From assembly GCA_000720995.1 (NCBI GenBank), contig JOEL01000012.1:124001-188000 (forward strand): 64,000 nt of DNA. Direction: 5' to 3'. Made by a program: the position numbers and the translations under genes. The stretch is from Streptomyces celluloflavus (GTDB lineage Bacteria > Actinomycetota > Actinomycetes > Streptomycetales > Streptomycetaceae). Positions 6,571-15,404 of the stretch are shown piece by piece (positions within the stretch are counted from its first letter, which is position 1; each line of letters opens with the position of its first letter). The notes under the pieces were generated by a model that was not told the DNA's origin, made no database searches, and saw nothing but the letters and a program-made list of their open reading frames with translations.

Positions 6571-8579
6571 GCTCGGCGACCGGCGGCGCGCTGCCCGTGG
6601 CCGATGCGGCCAGGACCCGGCGGGCGGCGGCCCGGCTGATCCGGCTGGACGGCCGCGCCTTCGCCCTCCTGCTCCTGCTCAACGCGTTGGCCGCCGGCGC
6701 CGGACTCGTCGGGCCCTGGCTGCTCGGCCGGATCATCGACGTGGTGCGGACCGGTGGCACGGTGGCCACCGTGGACCGGCTGGCGCTGGTCATCCTGGTC
6801 TGCGCGCTGGCGCAGCTGCTGCTCGCGCGCTACGCCCGGTATGTCGGGCACCGCTTCGGCGAGCGGACCGTGGCGCGGGTCCGCGAGCAGTTCGTCGACC
6901 GGGCGCTGGCGCTGCCCGCCGCGACCGTGGAGCGGGCCGGTACGGGCGATCTGGCCAGCCGCGGCACGACGGATGTCACGACGGTCGGGCAGACGTTGCG
7001 CGATGCCGCGCCCGAGGTGTTCATCGCCGTGGTCCAGGTGCTGTTCATCCTCGGCGCGGTCGTGGTGCTCGATCCGGTGCTCGGCGCGTGCAGCCTGGGG
7101 CTGCTGGGCATTCTGTTCGCCACCCGGTGGTATCTGCGCCGTGCGCGCACCGCGTACCTGGCCGAGGGCGCGGCCAATTCGGCGCTCGCCGAGATGCTCG
7201 CGGCGAACGCGGCGGGCGCGCGGACGATCGAGGCGCTCGGTTTGCAGGAGCGCCGGACCGCGGCGAGCGGGGCGGCGATCGAGCGGTTCCGCCGCACCCG
7301 TCTGCGCACGCTCTTCCTGCGCAGCGTGCTCTTCCCCGCCGTGGACGCCTCGTACGCCCTGCCGGTGGTCGGCGCGCTGCTGGTCGGCGGGGTGCTGCAC
7401 GGGCAGGGCGCGCTGAGCCTGGGCGTGGTCGTCTCCGCGGCGCTGTATCTGCGGCAGTTGTCGGCGCCGATGGACTCGATCCTGTACTGGGTCGAGCAGA
7501 TGCAGAGCAGCGCTGCCGCCTTCGCCCGGGTCGAGGGGCTGGGCGGTGCTCCGGGCGCCGCCTCCGCGCCCGCGGGCGCCGCCTCCCCCGCCCCCGTCGA
7601 CGACCGCATCGACGTCACGGGTGTGCACTACGCGTACGACGTCCCGGGGGGCGGCGATCGGAGCGGGACCGACACGGCCGTCGGCCGGACCGGCCCCGGA
7701 GCCCGCGACACGGCCGGCACCGCGACCGCCGAAACCACCACCGGCACCACAGCCGTCACCACAACCACCGCGACCGCGCCCGACACCGCGCCCCCCATCA
7801 CCACAGCACCCACCAACGACACACCCACCAGCGGCACAATCCCCCACACCCCACCCAAAACCGCCCCCCGCGACGTCCTGCGCAGCGTCGATCTGACCGT
7901 GCGCCCCGGCGAGCGGATCGCGCTGGTCGGGCCCTCGGGTGCGGGCAAGTCCACCCTCGGCAGGCTGCTCGCGGGCATCGATGCGCCGCGCACCGGATCG
8001 GTGACGGTCGGGCGGGTGCCGATCGCCGAACTGGCCCCCGATGTGCTGCGCCGGCAGGTCGTCCTCGTCACCCAGGAGCACCATGTGTTCCTGGGCACCG
8101 TCCGGGACAATCTGCGGATCGCCGCGCCCCGCGCCGGTGACGACGAGCTGCGCGCCGCGCTCGCCGCCGTCGGGGCCGACTGGGCCGCGGAGCTGCCGGC
8201 CGGTCTGGACACCGAGCTGGGTGCCGACGGCCACCACCCCGACGGCTCGCAGTCCCAGCAACTCGCGCTGGCCCGTGTGGTGCTGGCGGATCCGCACACC
8301 GTGATCCTGGACGAGGCGACGGCGCTGCTCGACCCGCGGACGGCGCGGCGTACGGAGCGCGCGCTGGCCGCCGTCCTGGAGGGCCGTACGGTCATCGCCA
8401 TCGCGCACCGGCTGCACACCGCGCACGACGCGGACCGGGTGGCCGTGATGGAGGGCGGCCGGCTGACCGAAATCGGCACCCATGACGAGCTGGTGGCGGC
8501 CGACGGCGCGTATGCCGCCCTGTGGCGCTCCTGGCACGGCGAACGCCGCGACCGCCCGGACGGCAGCCCCCTCCCGTAA
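6567..8579 (+). CDS. ABC exporter half-transporter, TMD-NBD, catalytic partner
   Basis: 670 aa, start overlapping the previous stop. After the six-helix membrane domain, the ATPase domain has an intact Walker A (GPSGAGKS, K461), Walker B (VILDEAT, D582-E583) and switch H614. The signature motif is degenerate: PDGSQ at residues 558-562 replaces LSGGQ. Paired with the preceding protein, the dimer would have one composite ATP site with all motifs (Walker motifs here, signature there) and one site with none. An insert rich in Thr, Pro and Ala (nt about 7650-7870, residues about 360-435) splits the start of the ATPase domain just after the A-loop tyrosine segment VHYAYD. Exported substrate unknown. 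Confidence 0.92.
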   Translation: MSSATGGALPVADAARTRRAAARLIRLDGRAFALLLLLNALAAGAGLVGPWLLGRIIDVVRTGGTVATVDRLALVILVCALAQLLLARYARYVGHRFGERTVARVREQFVDRALALPAATVERAGTGDLASRGTTDVTTVGQTLRDAAPEVFIAVVQVLFILGAVVVLDPVLGACSLGLLGILFATRWYLRRARTAYLAEGAANSALAEMLAANAAGARTIEALGLQERRTAASGAAIERFRRTRLRTLFLRSVLFPAVDASYALPVVGALLVGGVLHGQGALSLGVVVSAALYLRQLSAPMDSILYWVEQMQSSAAAFARVEGLGGAPGAASAPAGAASPAPVDDRIDVTGVHYAYDVPGGGDRSGTDTAVGRTGPGARDTAGTATAETTTGTTAVTTTTATAPDTAPPITTAPTNDTPTSGTIPHTPPKTAPRDVLRSVDLTVRPGERIALVGPSGAGKSTLGRLLAGIDAPRTGSVTVGRVPIAELAPDVLRRQVVLVTQEHHVFLGTVRDNLRIAAPRAGDDELRAALAAVGADWAAELPAGLDTELGADGHHPDGSQSQQLALARVVLADPHTVILDEATALLDPRTARRTERALAAVLEGRTVIAIAHRLHTAHDADRVAVMEGGRLTEIGTHDELVAADGAYAALWRSWHGERRDRPDGSPLP

Positions 8580-8989
8580 CTCCTCACCTCCCGCACCACC
8601 CGTTACGGGAGCCGCTCCCGCCACCCCCGTAACCAGGCCCGTTCCACCGCGCCGTTGACGGAATCGACCCGCCATCCCGCCCCGTCCGTCATACGGACAC
8701 GCCTTCCGGTCAACGGACAGTTTCCGGCCAAAAAGTTGAACGGAGCCTGACAAGAACGCGTCAAGGGTGGCACTCTTCCCCGCAACCGCCGCACGGACCC
8801 CCACAGCCCCACTCCTCGCGGCAGCCGCTCCACCGGTCCCATCAGTTCCGCCGTTTCCACCCGCTCCACCGGATCCGTCTCCCCCCACACGTTCCATGTG
8901 TTCTGCCTCGCTCTGCCCGGACGGCCGCTTCGCCGCCCGGTCCCCCTCGGCCGCGCGCCTCGGCGCCGGCCACCGCAGAAGGAGTCAGC
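8580..8989. other. Intergenic region upstream of the protease genes
   Basis: 410 bp with no convincing gene on either strand. It separates the exporter from the protease and must hold the protease promoter; a TTGACG hexamer occurs near 8655. The protease ribosome site AGAAGGAG lies at its end. I see no clear terminator. Confidence 0.5.
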
Positions 8990-11269
8990 GTGAGACGCAC
9001 CCCCCATCGGCGCGCCGTAGCGACCAGCGCACTGGTCGCCGCCACGGCGATGCTGGCCGTCGGCGTACAGGCCGGCACCGGCACGGCGGCCGCCCCGCCA
9101 CCGGGCACCCCGCACGCCGCGCCCGCCGCCGGCGCCCTGCCGGCCAAGCTCTCCCCGTCCCAGCGTGCGGAGCTGATACGGGAAGCCGGCGCCACCACCG
9201 CGCAGACCGCCCAGCGGCTGAACCTCGGAGCCAAGGAGAAGCTGGTCGTCAAGGACGTCTCGAAGGACGTCGACGGCACCACGCACACCCGCTACGAGCG
9301 CACCTACGACGGGCTGCCCGTCCTCGGCGGCGACCTGGTCGTGCACGAGAACAAGGCCGGCGCGGTCAAGGGCATCACCAAGTCCGTGCAGGCGCAGATC
9401 AAGGTCACCGGCACCACCGCGAAGATCGCCCCGGCCATCGCCGAGACGAAGGCCGTCAAGTCGGCGCAGGCGCAGGGATCGAAGCAGACCGAGGCCGCCA
9501 CGGCGCCGCACAAGGTGATCTGGGCCGCCGACGGCAAGCCGGTGCTCGCGTACGAGACCGTGGTCGGCGGGCTCCAGGACGACGGCACCCCCAACCAGCT
9601 GCACGTCATCACGGACGCCACGACCGGTGCCAAGATCTTCGAGTACCAGGGCATCGAGAACGGCGTCGGGCACAGCGAGTACAGCGGCCAGGTGACGATC
9701 GGCACCTCCGGCTCCGCGCCGTCGTTCACGCTGACCGACACCACGCGCGGCAACCACAAGACGTACAACCTCAACCACGGCTCGTCCGGCACCGGCAGCC
9801 TGTTCACCAACTCCACCGACGAGTGGGGCGACGGCACCGCGACGAACGTGCAGACCGCCGCCGTCGACGCGGCCTACGGCGCGCAGGAGACCTGGGACTA
9901 CTACAAGAACGTGCACGGCCGCACCGGCATCAAGGGTGACGGCGTCGGCGCGTACTCCCGCGTCCACTACGGCAACAGCTACGTCAACGCGTTCTGGGAC
10001 GACAGCTGCTTCTGCATGACGTACGGCGACGGCGCGGGCAACAAGGCGCCGCTGACCGCCCTGGACGTGGCGGGCCACGAGATGTCGCACGGCGTGACCG
10101 CGGCCACCGCGGGTCTCAACTACAGCGGTGAGTCCGGCGGCCTCAACGAGGGCACCTCGGACATCTTCGGCACCGCCGTCGAGTTCTACGCCAACAACCC
10201 GTCGGACCCCGGTGACTACCTCATCGGCGAGAAGATCGACATCAACGGCGACGGCACCCCGCTGCGCTACATGGACAAGCCCTCCAAGGACGGCATGTCG
10301 GCCGACTACTGGTCGAGCACCGTCGGCAACAAGGACGTCCACTACTCCTCGGGTGTCGCCAACCACTTCTTCTACCTGCTGGCCGAGGGCAGCGGTGCGA
10401 AGGACATCAACGGCGTCCACTACGACAGCCCGACCTACGACAACCAGCCCGTGCCCGGCATCGGGCGGGCCAACGCCGAGAAGGTCTGGTTCAAGGCCCT
10501 CAGCCAGTACATGAGCGCCAACACCAACTACGCGGCGGCGCGCACCGCCACGCTCTCCGCGGCCGCCGACCTCTTCGGCCAGGGCAGCGCGACGTACAAC
10601 ACGGTCGCCAACACCTGGGCGGCGGTCAACGTCGGCTCGCGCGTCCCGGACGGCGGCGCGGTCACCGTCACCAACCCCGGCAGCCAGACCAGCACGGTCG
10701 GCCAGGCGGCCAGCCTCCAGATCAAGGCGAGCAGCGGCACCACGGGCTCGCTGTCGTACGCGGCGACCGGGCTGCCCGCCGGGCTCTCCATCGACGCGAA
10801 CAGCGGTCTGATCTCCGGCACGCCCACCACGGCCGGCAGCAGCAGCGTGAAGGTCACGGTCACCGACGCGGCGAAGAAGACCGGTGCCGCGGACTTCAGC
10901 TGGACGGTCAACGCGGCCGGCGGCAGCAATGTCTTCGAGAGCAACGTCAAGGTGTCGATCCCGGACGCGGGCGCGGCGGTCACCTCCCCGATCACCGTCA
11001 GCCGCAGCGGCAACGCACCCAGCGCGCTGAAGGTGACCGTGGACATCGTCCACCCCTACCGCGGCGACCTGGTCGTGCACCTGATCTCCCCGGACGGCAC
11101 GGCCTACCTGCTGAAGAACTACAGCCCGTTCGACTCGGCGGCCAACGTCAAGGCGACGTACACCGTCAACGCGTCCGCCAAGGCCGCGAGCGGCACCTGG
11201 AAGCTGCGGGCCCAGGACGTCTACGCGGGCGACTCGGGCTACATCAACGGCTGGAAGCTGACCTTCTGA
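8990..11269 (+). CDS. Secreted M4 (thermolysin-like) metalloprotease with Ig-like and P domains
   Basis: 759 aa from a GTG preceded by AGAAGGAG. Order: signal peptide; FTP/PepSY-type propeptide (about residues 50-230); M4 catalytic domain with zinc ligands H363 and H367 (HEMSH), E364 as catalytic base and E387 as third ligand in GGLNEGTSDIFG; a putative Ig domain (about 550-645); and a C-terminal proprotein-convertase P domain (about 646-759, YRGDLVVHLISPDG). The 24-residue spacing from H363 to E387 equals that of thermolysin. It is an extracellular endopeptidase activated by propeptide removal. A shorter paralogue follows in the same direction, suggesting tandem duplication. Confidence 0.95.
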   Translation: MRRTPHRRAVATSALVAATAMLAVGVQAGTGTAAAPPPGTPHAAPAAGALPAKLSPSQRAELIREAGATTAQTAQRLNLGAKEKLVVKDVSKDVDGTTHTRYERTYDGLPVLGGDLVVHENKAGAVKGITKSVQAQIKVTGTTAKIAPAIAETKAVKSAQAQGSKQTEAATAPHKVIWAADGKPVLAYETVVGGLQDDGTPNQLHVITDATTGAKIFEYQGIENGVGHSEYSGQVTIGTSGSAPSFTLTDTTRGNHKTYNLNHGSSGTGSLFTNSTDEWGDGTATNVQTAAVDAAYGAQETWDYYKNVHGRTGIKGDGVGAYSRVHYGNSYVNAFWDDSCFCMTYGDGAGNKAPLTALDVAGHEMSHGVTAATAGLNYSGESGGLNEGTSDIFGTAVEFYANNPSDPGDYLIGEKIDINGDGTPLRYMDKPSKDGMSADYWSSTVGNKDVHYSSGVANHFFYLLAEGSGAKDINGVHYDSPTYDNQPVPGIGRANAEKVWFKALSQYMSANTNYAAARTATLSAAADLFGQGSATYNTVANTWAAVNVGSRVPDGGAVTVTNPGSQTSTVGQAASLQIKASSGTTGSLSYAATGLPAGLSIDANSGLISGTPTTAGSSSVKVTVTDAAKKTGAADFSWTVNAAGGSNVFESNVKVSIPDAGAAVTSPITVSRSGNAPSALKVTVDIVHPYRGDLVVHLISPDGTAYLLKNYSPFDSAANVKATYTVNASAKAASGTWKLRAQDVYAGDSGYINGWKLTF

Positions 11270-11324
11270 CCGTGCGGCGTCACCCAGGCTTCACCGACGT
11301 GTGGCAGATATCGGCCACGCCTCA

Positions 11325-11351
11325 CAACTGACCTGGTCAGCACCCCAGTTG
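11325..11351. promoter_or_regulatory. Nested inverted repeat between the two protease genes
   Basis: CTGACC-T-GGTCAG (11328-11340) is an exact inverted repeat, and CAACTG (11325-11330) pairs with CAGTTG (11346-11351). It lies 56 bp after the first protease and about 200 bp before the second. It could be an operator for the second gene or a weak RNA hairpin; the evidence is only the symmetry. Confidence 0.3.
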
Positions 11352-11546
11352 GGCGTCGTTCCCGGATCTCCGGGGGCGGCGCCCAGCTCCGTTATGCGAA
11401 CAGGGATCTCCTCTCTACGGACGATTTTCAGCCAACCTTCGAACACCCTCCTGACATGCACGCGTTCGAAATGGCAGTCTTCCCGACGCACGTCACACCC
11501 GCATCGCTTTGCACCCCCCACCTCTTGGCAAAGTTGAAGGAGAACC

Positions 11547-13172
11547 GTGACCCCCCGCATTTCCCGCAAGACCCGTGTGACCGGAACCGTCGTCGTCGCC
11601 GCCGCGGCCCTGCTGGCCGCTGGCGTCACCACCGGCACCGCCGGTGCGCAGCCCGCCGAGAAGGGCGGCTCGCCGCTCAAGCTCAGCGCCTCGCACCGCG
11701 CCGAACTGCTCCGTGACGCGAGCGCCACCAAGGCGCAGACCGCCCAGGAGCTCGGCCTCGGCGCCCAGGAGAAGCTGGTCGTCAAGGACGTCATCAAGGA
11801 CGTCGACGGCACCACGCACACCCGTTACGAGCGCACCTACGCCGGACTGCCGGTCCTGGGCGGCGACATGGTCGTGCACACCGCCAAGGGCGGCGCGATC
11901 AAGGGCACCACCAAGGCGACCCAGAAGTCCCTCAAGGTGGCCTCGACGACCCCGAAGATCGCTCCGCAGGCCGCGCAGCAGTCCGCGCAGGGCGTCGCGA
12001 CGAAGACCATCGGCGCCAAGAAGGCCACCGCGCAGACCGCCCGCAAGGTCGTCTGGGCCGCCTCCGGCACGCCGGTCCTCGCGTACGAGACCGTCGTCAA
12101 CAGCGTCCGGAAGGACGGCACGCCCAGCAAGCTGCACGTCATCACCGACGCCAACACCGGCAAGAAGCTGTTCCAGTTCGACGCCATCCACACCGGCAAG
12201 GGTGAGAGCGAGTACAGCGGCACCGTCGACCTGGGCACCACCAAGAAGGGCAGCAGCTACACGCTGACCGACGGCGGGCGCGGCGGCCACGTCACCACCA
12301 ACCTGTCGAACGGCTCGTCCGGCAGCGGCACGCCCTTCACCTCCCCCGACGACAACTGGGGCAACGGCAAGCCCGACAACCCCCAGACCGCGGCCGTCGA
12401 CGCCCACTACGGCGCGGCCCTGACCTGGGACTACTACAAGAACGTGCACGGCCGCACCGGCATCAAGGGTGACGGCGTCGGCGCCTCCTCGCGCGTCCAC
12501 TACGGCGACAACTACGTCAACGCGTTCTGGGACGACAGCTGCTTCTGCATGACGTACGGCGACGGCGAGGGCAACAATGCCCCGCTCACCGCCATCGACG
12601 TGGCGGCGCACGAGATGTCGCACGGTGTCACCTCCGCCACCGCCAACCTCATCTACAGCGGTGAGTCCGGCGGCCTCAACGAGGGCACCTCGGACATCTT
12701 CGGCACCTCGGTCGAGTTCTACGCCAACAACCCGGCGGACCCCGGTGACTACCTCATCGGCGAGAAGATCAACATCAACGGCGACGGCACCCCGCTGCGC
12801 TACATGGACAAGCCCAGCAAGGACGGTCAGTCGCAGGACAGCTGGGACTCCAACACCGGCAACCTCGACCCGCACTACTCCTCGGGTGTCGCCAACCACT
12901 TCTTCTACCTGCTGTCCGAGGGCAGCGGCGCGAAGGACATCAACGGCGTCCACTACGACAGCCCGACGGCGGACGGCTCCAAGGTCACCGGCATCGGCCG
13001 CGACAAGGCCGAGCAGATCTGGTTCAAGGCCCTGAGCGAGTACATGACCTCGAACACCGACTACAAGGCGGCCCGCGAGGCGACCGTCAAGGCCGCCACC
13101 GACCTCTACGGCGCGGACAGCGCCGAGGTCAAGGGCGTCGAGTCGGCGTGGACCGGCGTGGCCGTCAACTGA
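11547..13172 (+). CDS. Secreted M4 (thermolysin-like) metalloprotease, short paralogue
   Basis: 541 aa from a GTG with AAGGAG 6 nt upstream. It has the same plan as its neighbour (signal peptide, propeptide, M4 domain) but stops at the end of the catalytic domain, without the Ig-like and P domains. Zinc and catalytic residues are H355-E356-x-x-H359 (HEMSH) and E379 in GGLNEGTSDIFG. Long identical blocks, for example the YKNVHGRTGIKGDGVGA segment, show recent common ancestry. As an extracellular protease it would hydrolyse proteins for nutrition or development. A strong hairpin terminator follows 64 bp downstream. Confidence 0.95.
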   Translation: MTPRISRKTRVTGTVVVAAAALLAAGVTTGTAGAQPAEKGGSPLKLSASHRAELLRDASATKAQTAQELGLGAQEKLVVKDVIKDVDGTTHTRYERTYAGLPVLGGDMVVHTAKGGAIKGTTKATQKSLKVASTTPKIAPQAAQQSAQGVATKTIGAKKATAQTARKVVWAASGTPVLAYETVVNSVRKDGTPSKLHVITDANTGKKLFQFDAIHTGKGESEYSGTVDLGTTKKGSSYTLTDGGRGGHVTTNLSNGSSGSGTPFTSPDDNWGNGKPDNPQTAAVDAHYGAALTWDYYKNVHGRTGIKGDGVGASSRVHYGDNYVNAFWDDSCFCMTYGDGEGNNAPLTAIDVAAHEMSHGVTSATANLIYSGESGGLNEGTSDIFGTSVEFYANNPADPGDYLIGEKININGDGTPLRYMDKPSKDGQSQDSWDSNTGNLDPHYSSGVANHFFYLLSEGSGAKDINGVHYDSPTADGSKVTGIGRDKAEQIWFKALSEYMTSNTDYKAAREATVKAATDLYGADSAEVKGVESAWTGVAVN

Positions 13173-13235
13173 CGCAGCGCCGAACGGAGTCCGACCGAGC
13201 GGTGAACGCTCCGGGGTGATCCGCCCCGAGCGACG

Positions 13236-13310
13236 GGCGGTGTCCGGAAGGAACCGGTGGCGGCCAGGGAATTTCCCCGGCCGCCACCACTCCTTCCGGA
13301 CACCGCCTTT
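13236..13310 (+). terminator. Long hairpin terminator after the protease pair
   Basis: Arms 13236-13265 and 13279-13307 form 17 bp plus 9 bp of perfect stem separated by a small internal loop, closed by a 13-nt loop and followed by TTT (13308-13310). Confidence 0.85.
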
Positions 13311-13356
13311 CGGCATTCCGGGTGTTGGTGTGACGGAAGTCGGCGCCACCGATACC

Positions 13357-13440
13357 GGCGTTGCTGATGCCGACGTTGTTGATGCCGACGTTGTTGATGC
13401 TGCATTACGGATATTGGCGTTACGGATGTGGCCTTACGGA
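13357..13440. repeat. Two short tandem-repeat arrays in intergenic DNA
   Basis: gatgccgacgttgtt-type 15-mers occur in tandem (about 13365-13400), followed by three copies of a ttacggat-based unit (about 13404-13440). The block is less GC-rich than its surroundings and lies between the protease terminator and the lectin-like gene. No gene is visible in it. Confidence 0.6.
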
Positions 13441-13633
13441 TGCCGCCCCGCAACTGTCGGCATTTTCGAACATGCCGCCCCGCACCATAAGCCTTTCGGG
13501 CGAATCCAGGACTTCTCGCTGTCAATCGGACGGTAGTGGGAACGTTTTCGGCAGTCAGTGTGCCGATCCTCCACCCTTTCGGAAACGCCGGAAGAACCGG
13601 AGGCCGCACCCGTCGAAAGTGGGAGGACACCGG

Positions 13634-14206
13634 ATGCGTATTCGACCCCGGACCCGCAGGGCCGTCGCCGGCGCCGCGCTGGCGGGCGCCACCGTCGCGA
13701 CGTCGCTCATGGCGGTACCGCAGGCCACGGCAGTCCCGACGGCGCGCCACCGGGCGACGGCCGCCGCCATCGCCAACGGCACCTACATGATCAAGACGTT
13801 CAGCGGTAAATGCTTCGAAGTGCTCAACCGCAGCACGGCCAACAACTCGCGCATCATCCAGTACACCTGCCGCACGACCGACAACTACTCCGAGAAATTC
13901 ACCGTCCGGTCGGCCGGGAGCGGCGCTTCAACGATCAGGGTCTTCGACGACAAGTGCCTGGAGATCCAGAACCGGAGCAGGGCGAACAACACACCCATCG
14001 TCCAGTACACCTGCCGCTCGAAGGACAACTACACCGAGAAATTCAAAATCGTGAGCGCCGGCGGCGGGAAATACCGCATCAAGACATTCAACGACAAGTG
14101 TCTGGAAGTGCGCGGGGGCAGCCGGGCCAACAACGCGCTCATCGTCCAGTACACCTGTCGCACCAAGGACAACGCCAGGCAGCTGTTCCGCTTTCAGCGG
14201 GTCTGA
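13634..14206 (+). CDS. Secreted beta-trefoil (ricin-type) lectin-like protein
   Basis: 190 aa from the ATG at 13634, with GGGAGG 7 nt upstream. A signal peptide (about residues 1-35) precedes three homologous units of about 45 residues. Each contains a K-C-(F/L)-E-(V/I) start and an (I/V)-Q-Y-T-C element: GKCFEVLNRS, DKCLEIQNRS and DKCLEVRGGS. This is the three-fold plan of a ricin B-type trefoil, with two cysteines per unit likely forming disulfides. The usual QxW motif is replaced by a (K/L)F pattern, so sugar binding is not assured. It follows secreted proteases and is probably extracellular; its ligand is unknown. Confidence 0.85.
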   Translation: MRIRPRTRRAVAGAALAGATVATSLMAVPQATAVPTARHRATAAAIANGTYMIKTFSGKCFEVLNRSTANNSRIIQYTCRTTDNYSEKFTVRSAGSGASTIRVFDDKCLEIQNRSRANNTPIVQYTCRSKDNYTEKFKIVSAGGGKYRIKTFNDKCLEVRGGSRANNALIVQYTCRTKDNARQLFRFQRV

Positions 14207-15404
14207 GCACGGCCCCGCCCGCGCCGCACCCCGCCCGCGCCGCACCCCGCGCCCACAGTTCCCGCAGCGCCGCGTCGACGACCGCCGGCAGCCGGGTGCG
14301 CGGGTGGCGGCCGGGTGCCACGAGAGGGCCGGCGGCGGGATGCCGGCGTCCACCTCGTGGTCACGGCGCGATACGGGGGCCGAAGGACGAACGGCCGTAG
14401 CCACGCCGGTCCATCAGCGGCAGGCGGTGGCGAGGTCGCCGGATCCGTTCCCGGATGCGTTCCCGGCCGAGGAAGCCCGCGCGGCCCTCGCCGGTACGGC
14501 AGACCTCGGGCGCCGGGTGGCCGGTGAGCCGGCGGTACGCGCGGACGGACCGGACCCCGCCGATGCCCGGCCGCATCTCCCGGAGCGGCTGGTGTGCGCT
14601 GCCGCCGCCATGGAGCCGGCCGGTGATCCCGCGCCCGGCGGGGCCGTTCACCGCCGCGCCGGAGTCGGGCGGCAGCGGGACCCGGCCGCCCCGGGCCTGC
14701 CGGACAGCCGCGTGCGACCGACGCCCGCCGGGCAGTGCGAACGTGCCGCGCGCGGACGCGCCGTCGGCCTCCCGCGACGCCGTCAGCCGCAGCTCGTCCG
14801 GGTCGAGGACCGGGTAGCGCTCCCGCTGACGGCCCTCCCGGGACGGCGGCCGGCGGAAGAGCCGTGCCCGTAGAGCAGCCCCACGCCGGTCAGCGGTAAG
14901 CCGAGGCCGCCGACGAGGTCGCCGGGGCCGCCGGAGCACCGGGGCAGCGCGGCCATGACGCCGAACCCGGGCAAGAGGCAGGCGACGGCGGCCGCCACCG
15001 GGCCCCGGAATCCGCCGCACCGGCGATATGGCCGATTCCACCCCCGCATGCGGTCTTGTACGGGCTCCGTCGTGGCGAGAGGCTGCGATGTGGCGCCGAC
15101 GGGCCCCGGCGCGGTACGGACACCCGCACACCACAACTCCGTTGTGATCACCACGAGTTGAGGAGGGGAATGTCGTCCATGACACCGCTGCGCCCTCACC
15201 GCCCGCACATCCCTCGGGGCCCGCATCCGACGGATCCCGGCGGACCCCCGGCGACGGACGGGTAGTTCACCCCCCGCCGGACCGCCCGGCGTACCGCCCG
15301 CGGGAAGGTCCGGCCGGTACGCCGCCTCCCGCCTGCGATCCGCCCGCGCCGGTCCGGCCCGCCGCACCCACCCGCCAACCGAGTGAAAGCGGACAGGAGC
15401 CCCC
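14207..15404. other. 1.2-kb region with no intact gene; possible decayed minus-strand coding
   Basis: No reading frame here has a convincing start, codon pattern and length. On the minus strand, protein-like fragments occur in successive frames: a hydrophobic piece near 15000-14880 (VAAAVACLLPGF, then LVGGLGLPLTGVGLLYG), a charged piece near 14840-14365 (ERYPVLDPDELRLTA and PAPEVCRTGEG), and LPAVVDAALRELWARG near 14320-14240. This is compatible with a frameshifted pseudogene, but family and ends cannot be given. The glgE promoter lies at its right end. Confidence 0.25.

Noticed and set aside
8603-11080. 825-codon minus-strand frame opposite the first M4 protease
   Set aside because: Mirror of a conserved coding frame with repetitive V/R/G composition; no start context or domains.
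11493-13349. 618-codon minus-strand frame opposite the second M4 protease
   Set aside because: Shadow frame; similar low-complexity antisense sequence appears opposite the paralogue.
13357-13440. CRISPR-like array
   Set aside because: Units are direct tandem copies with no spacers and no cas genes are nearby.
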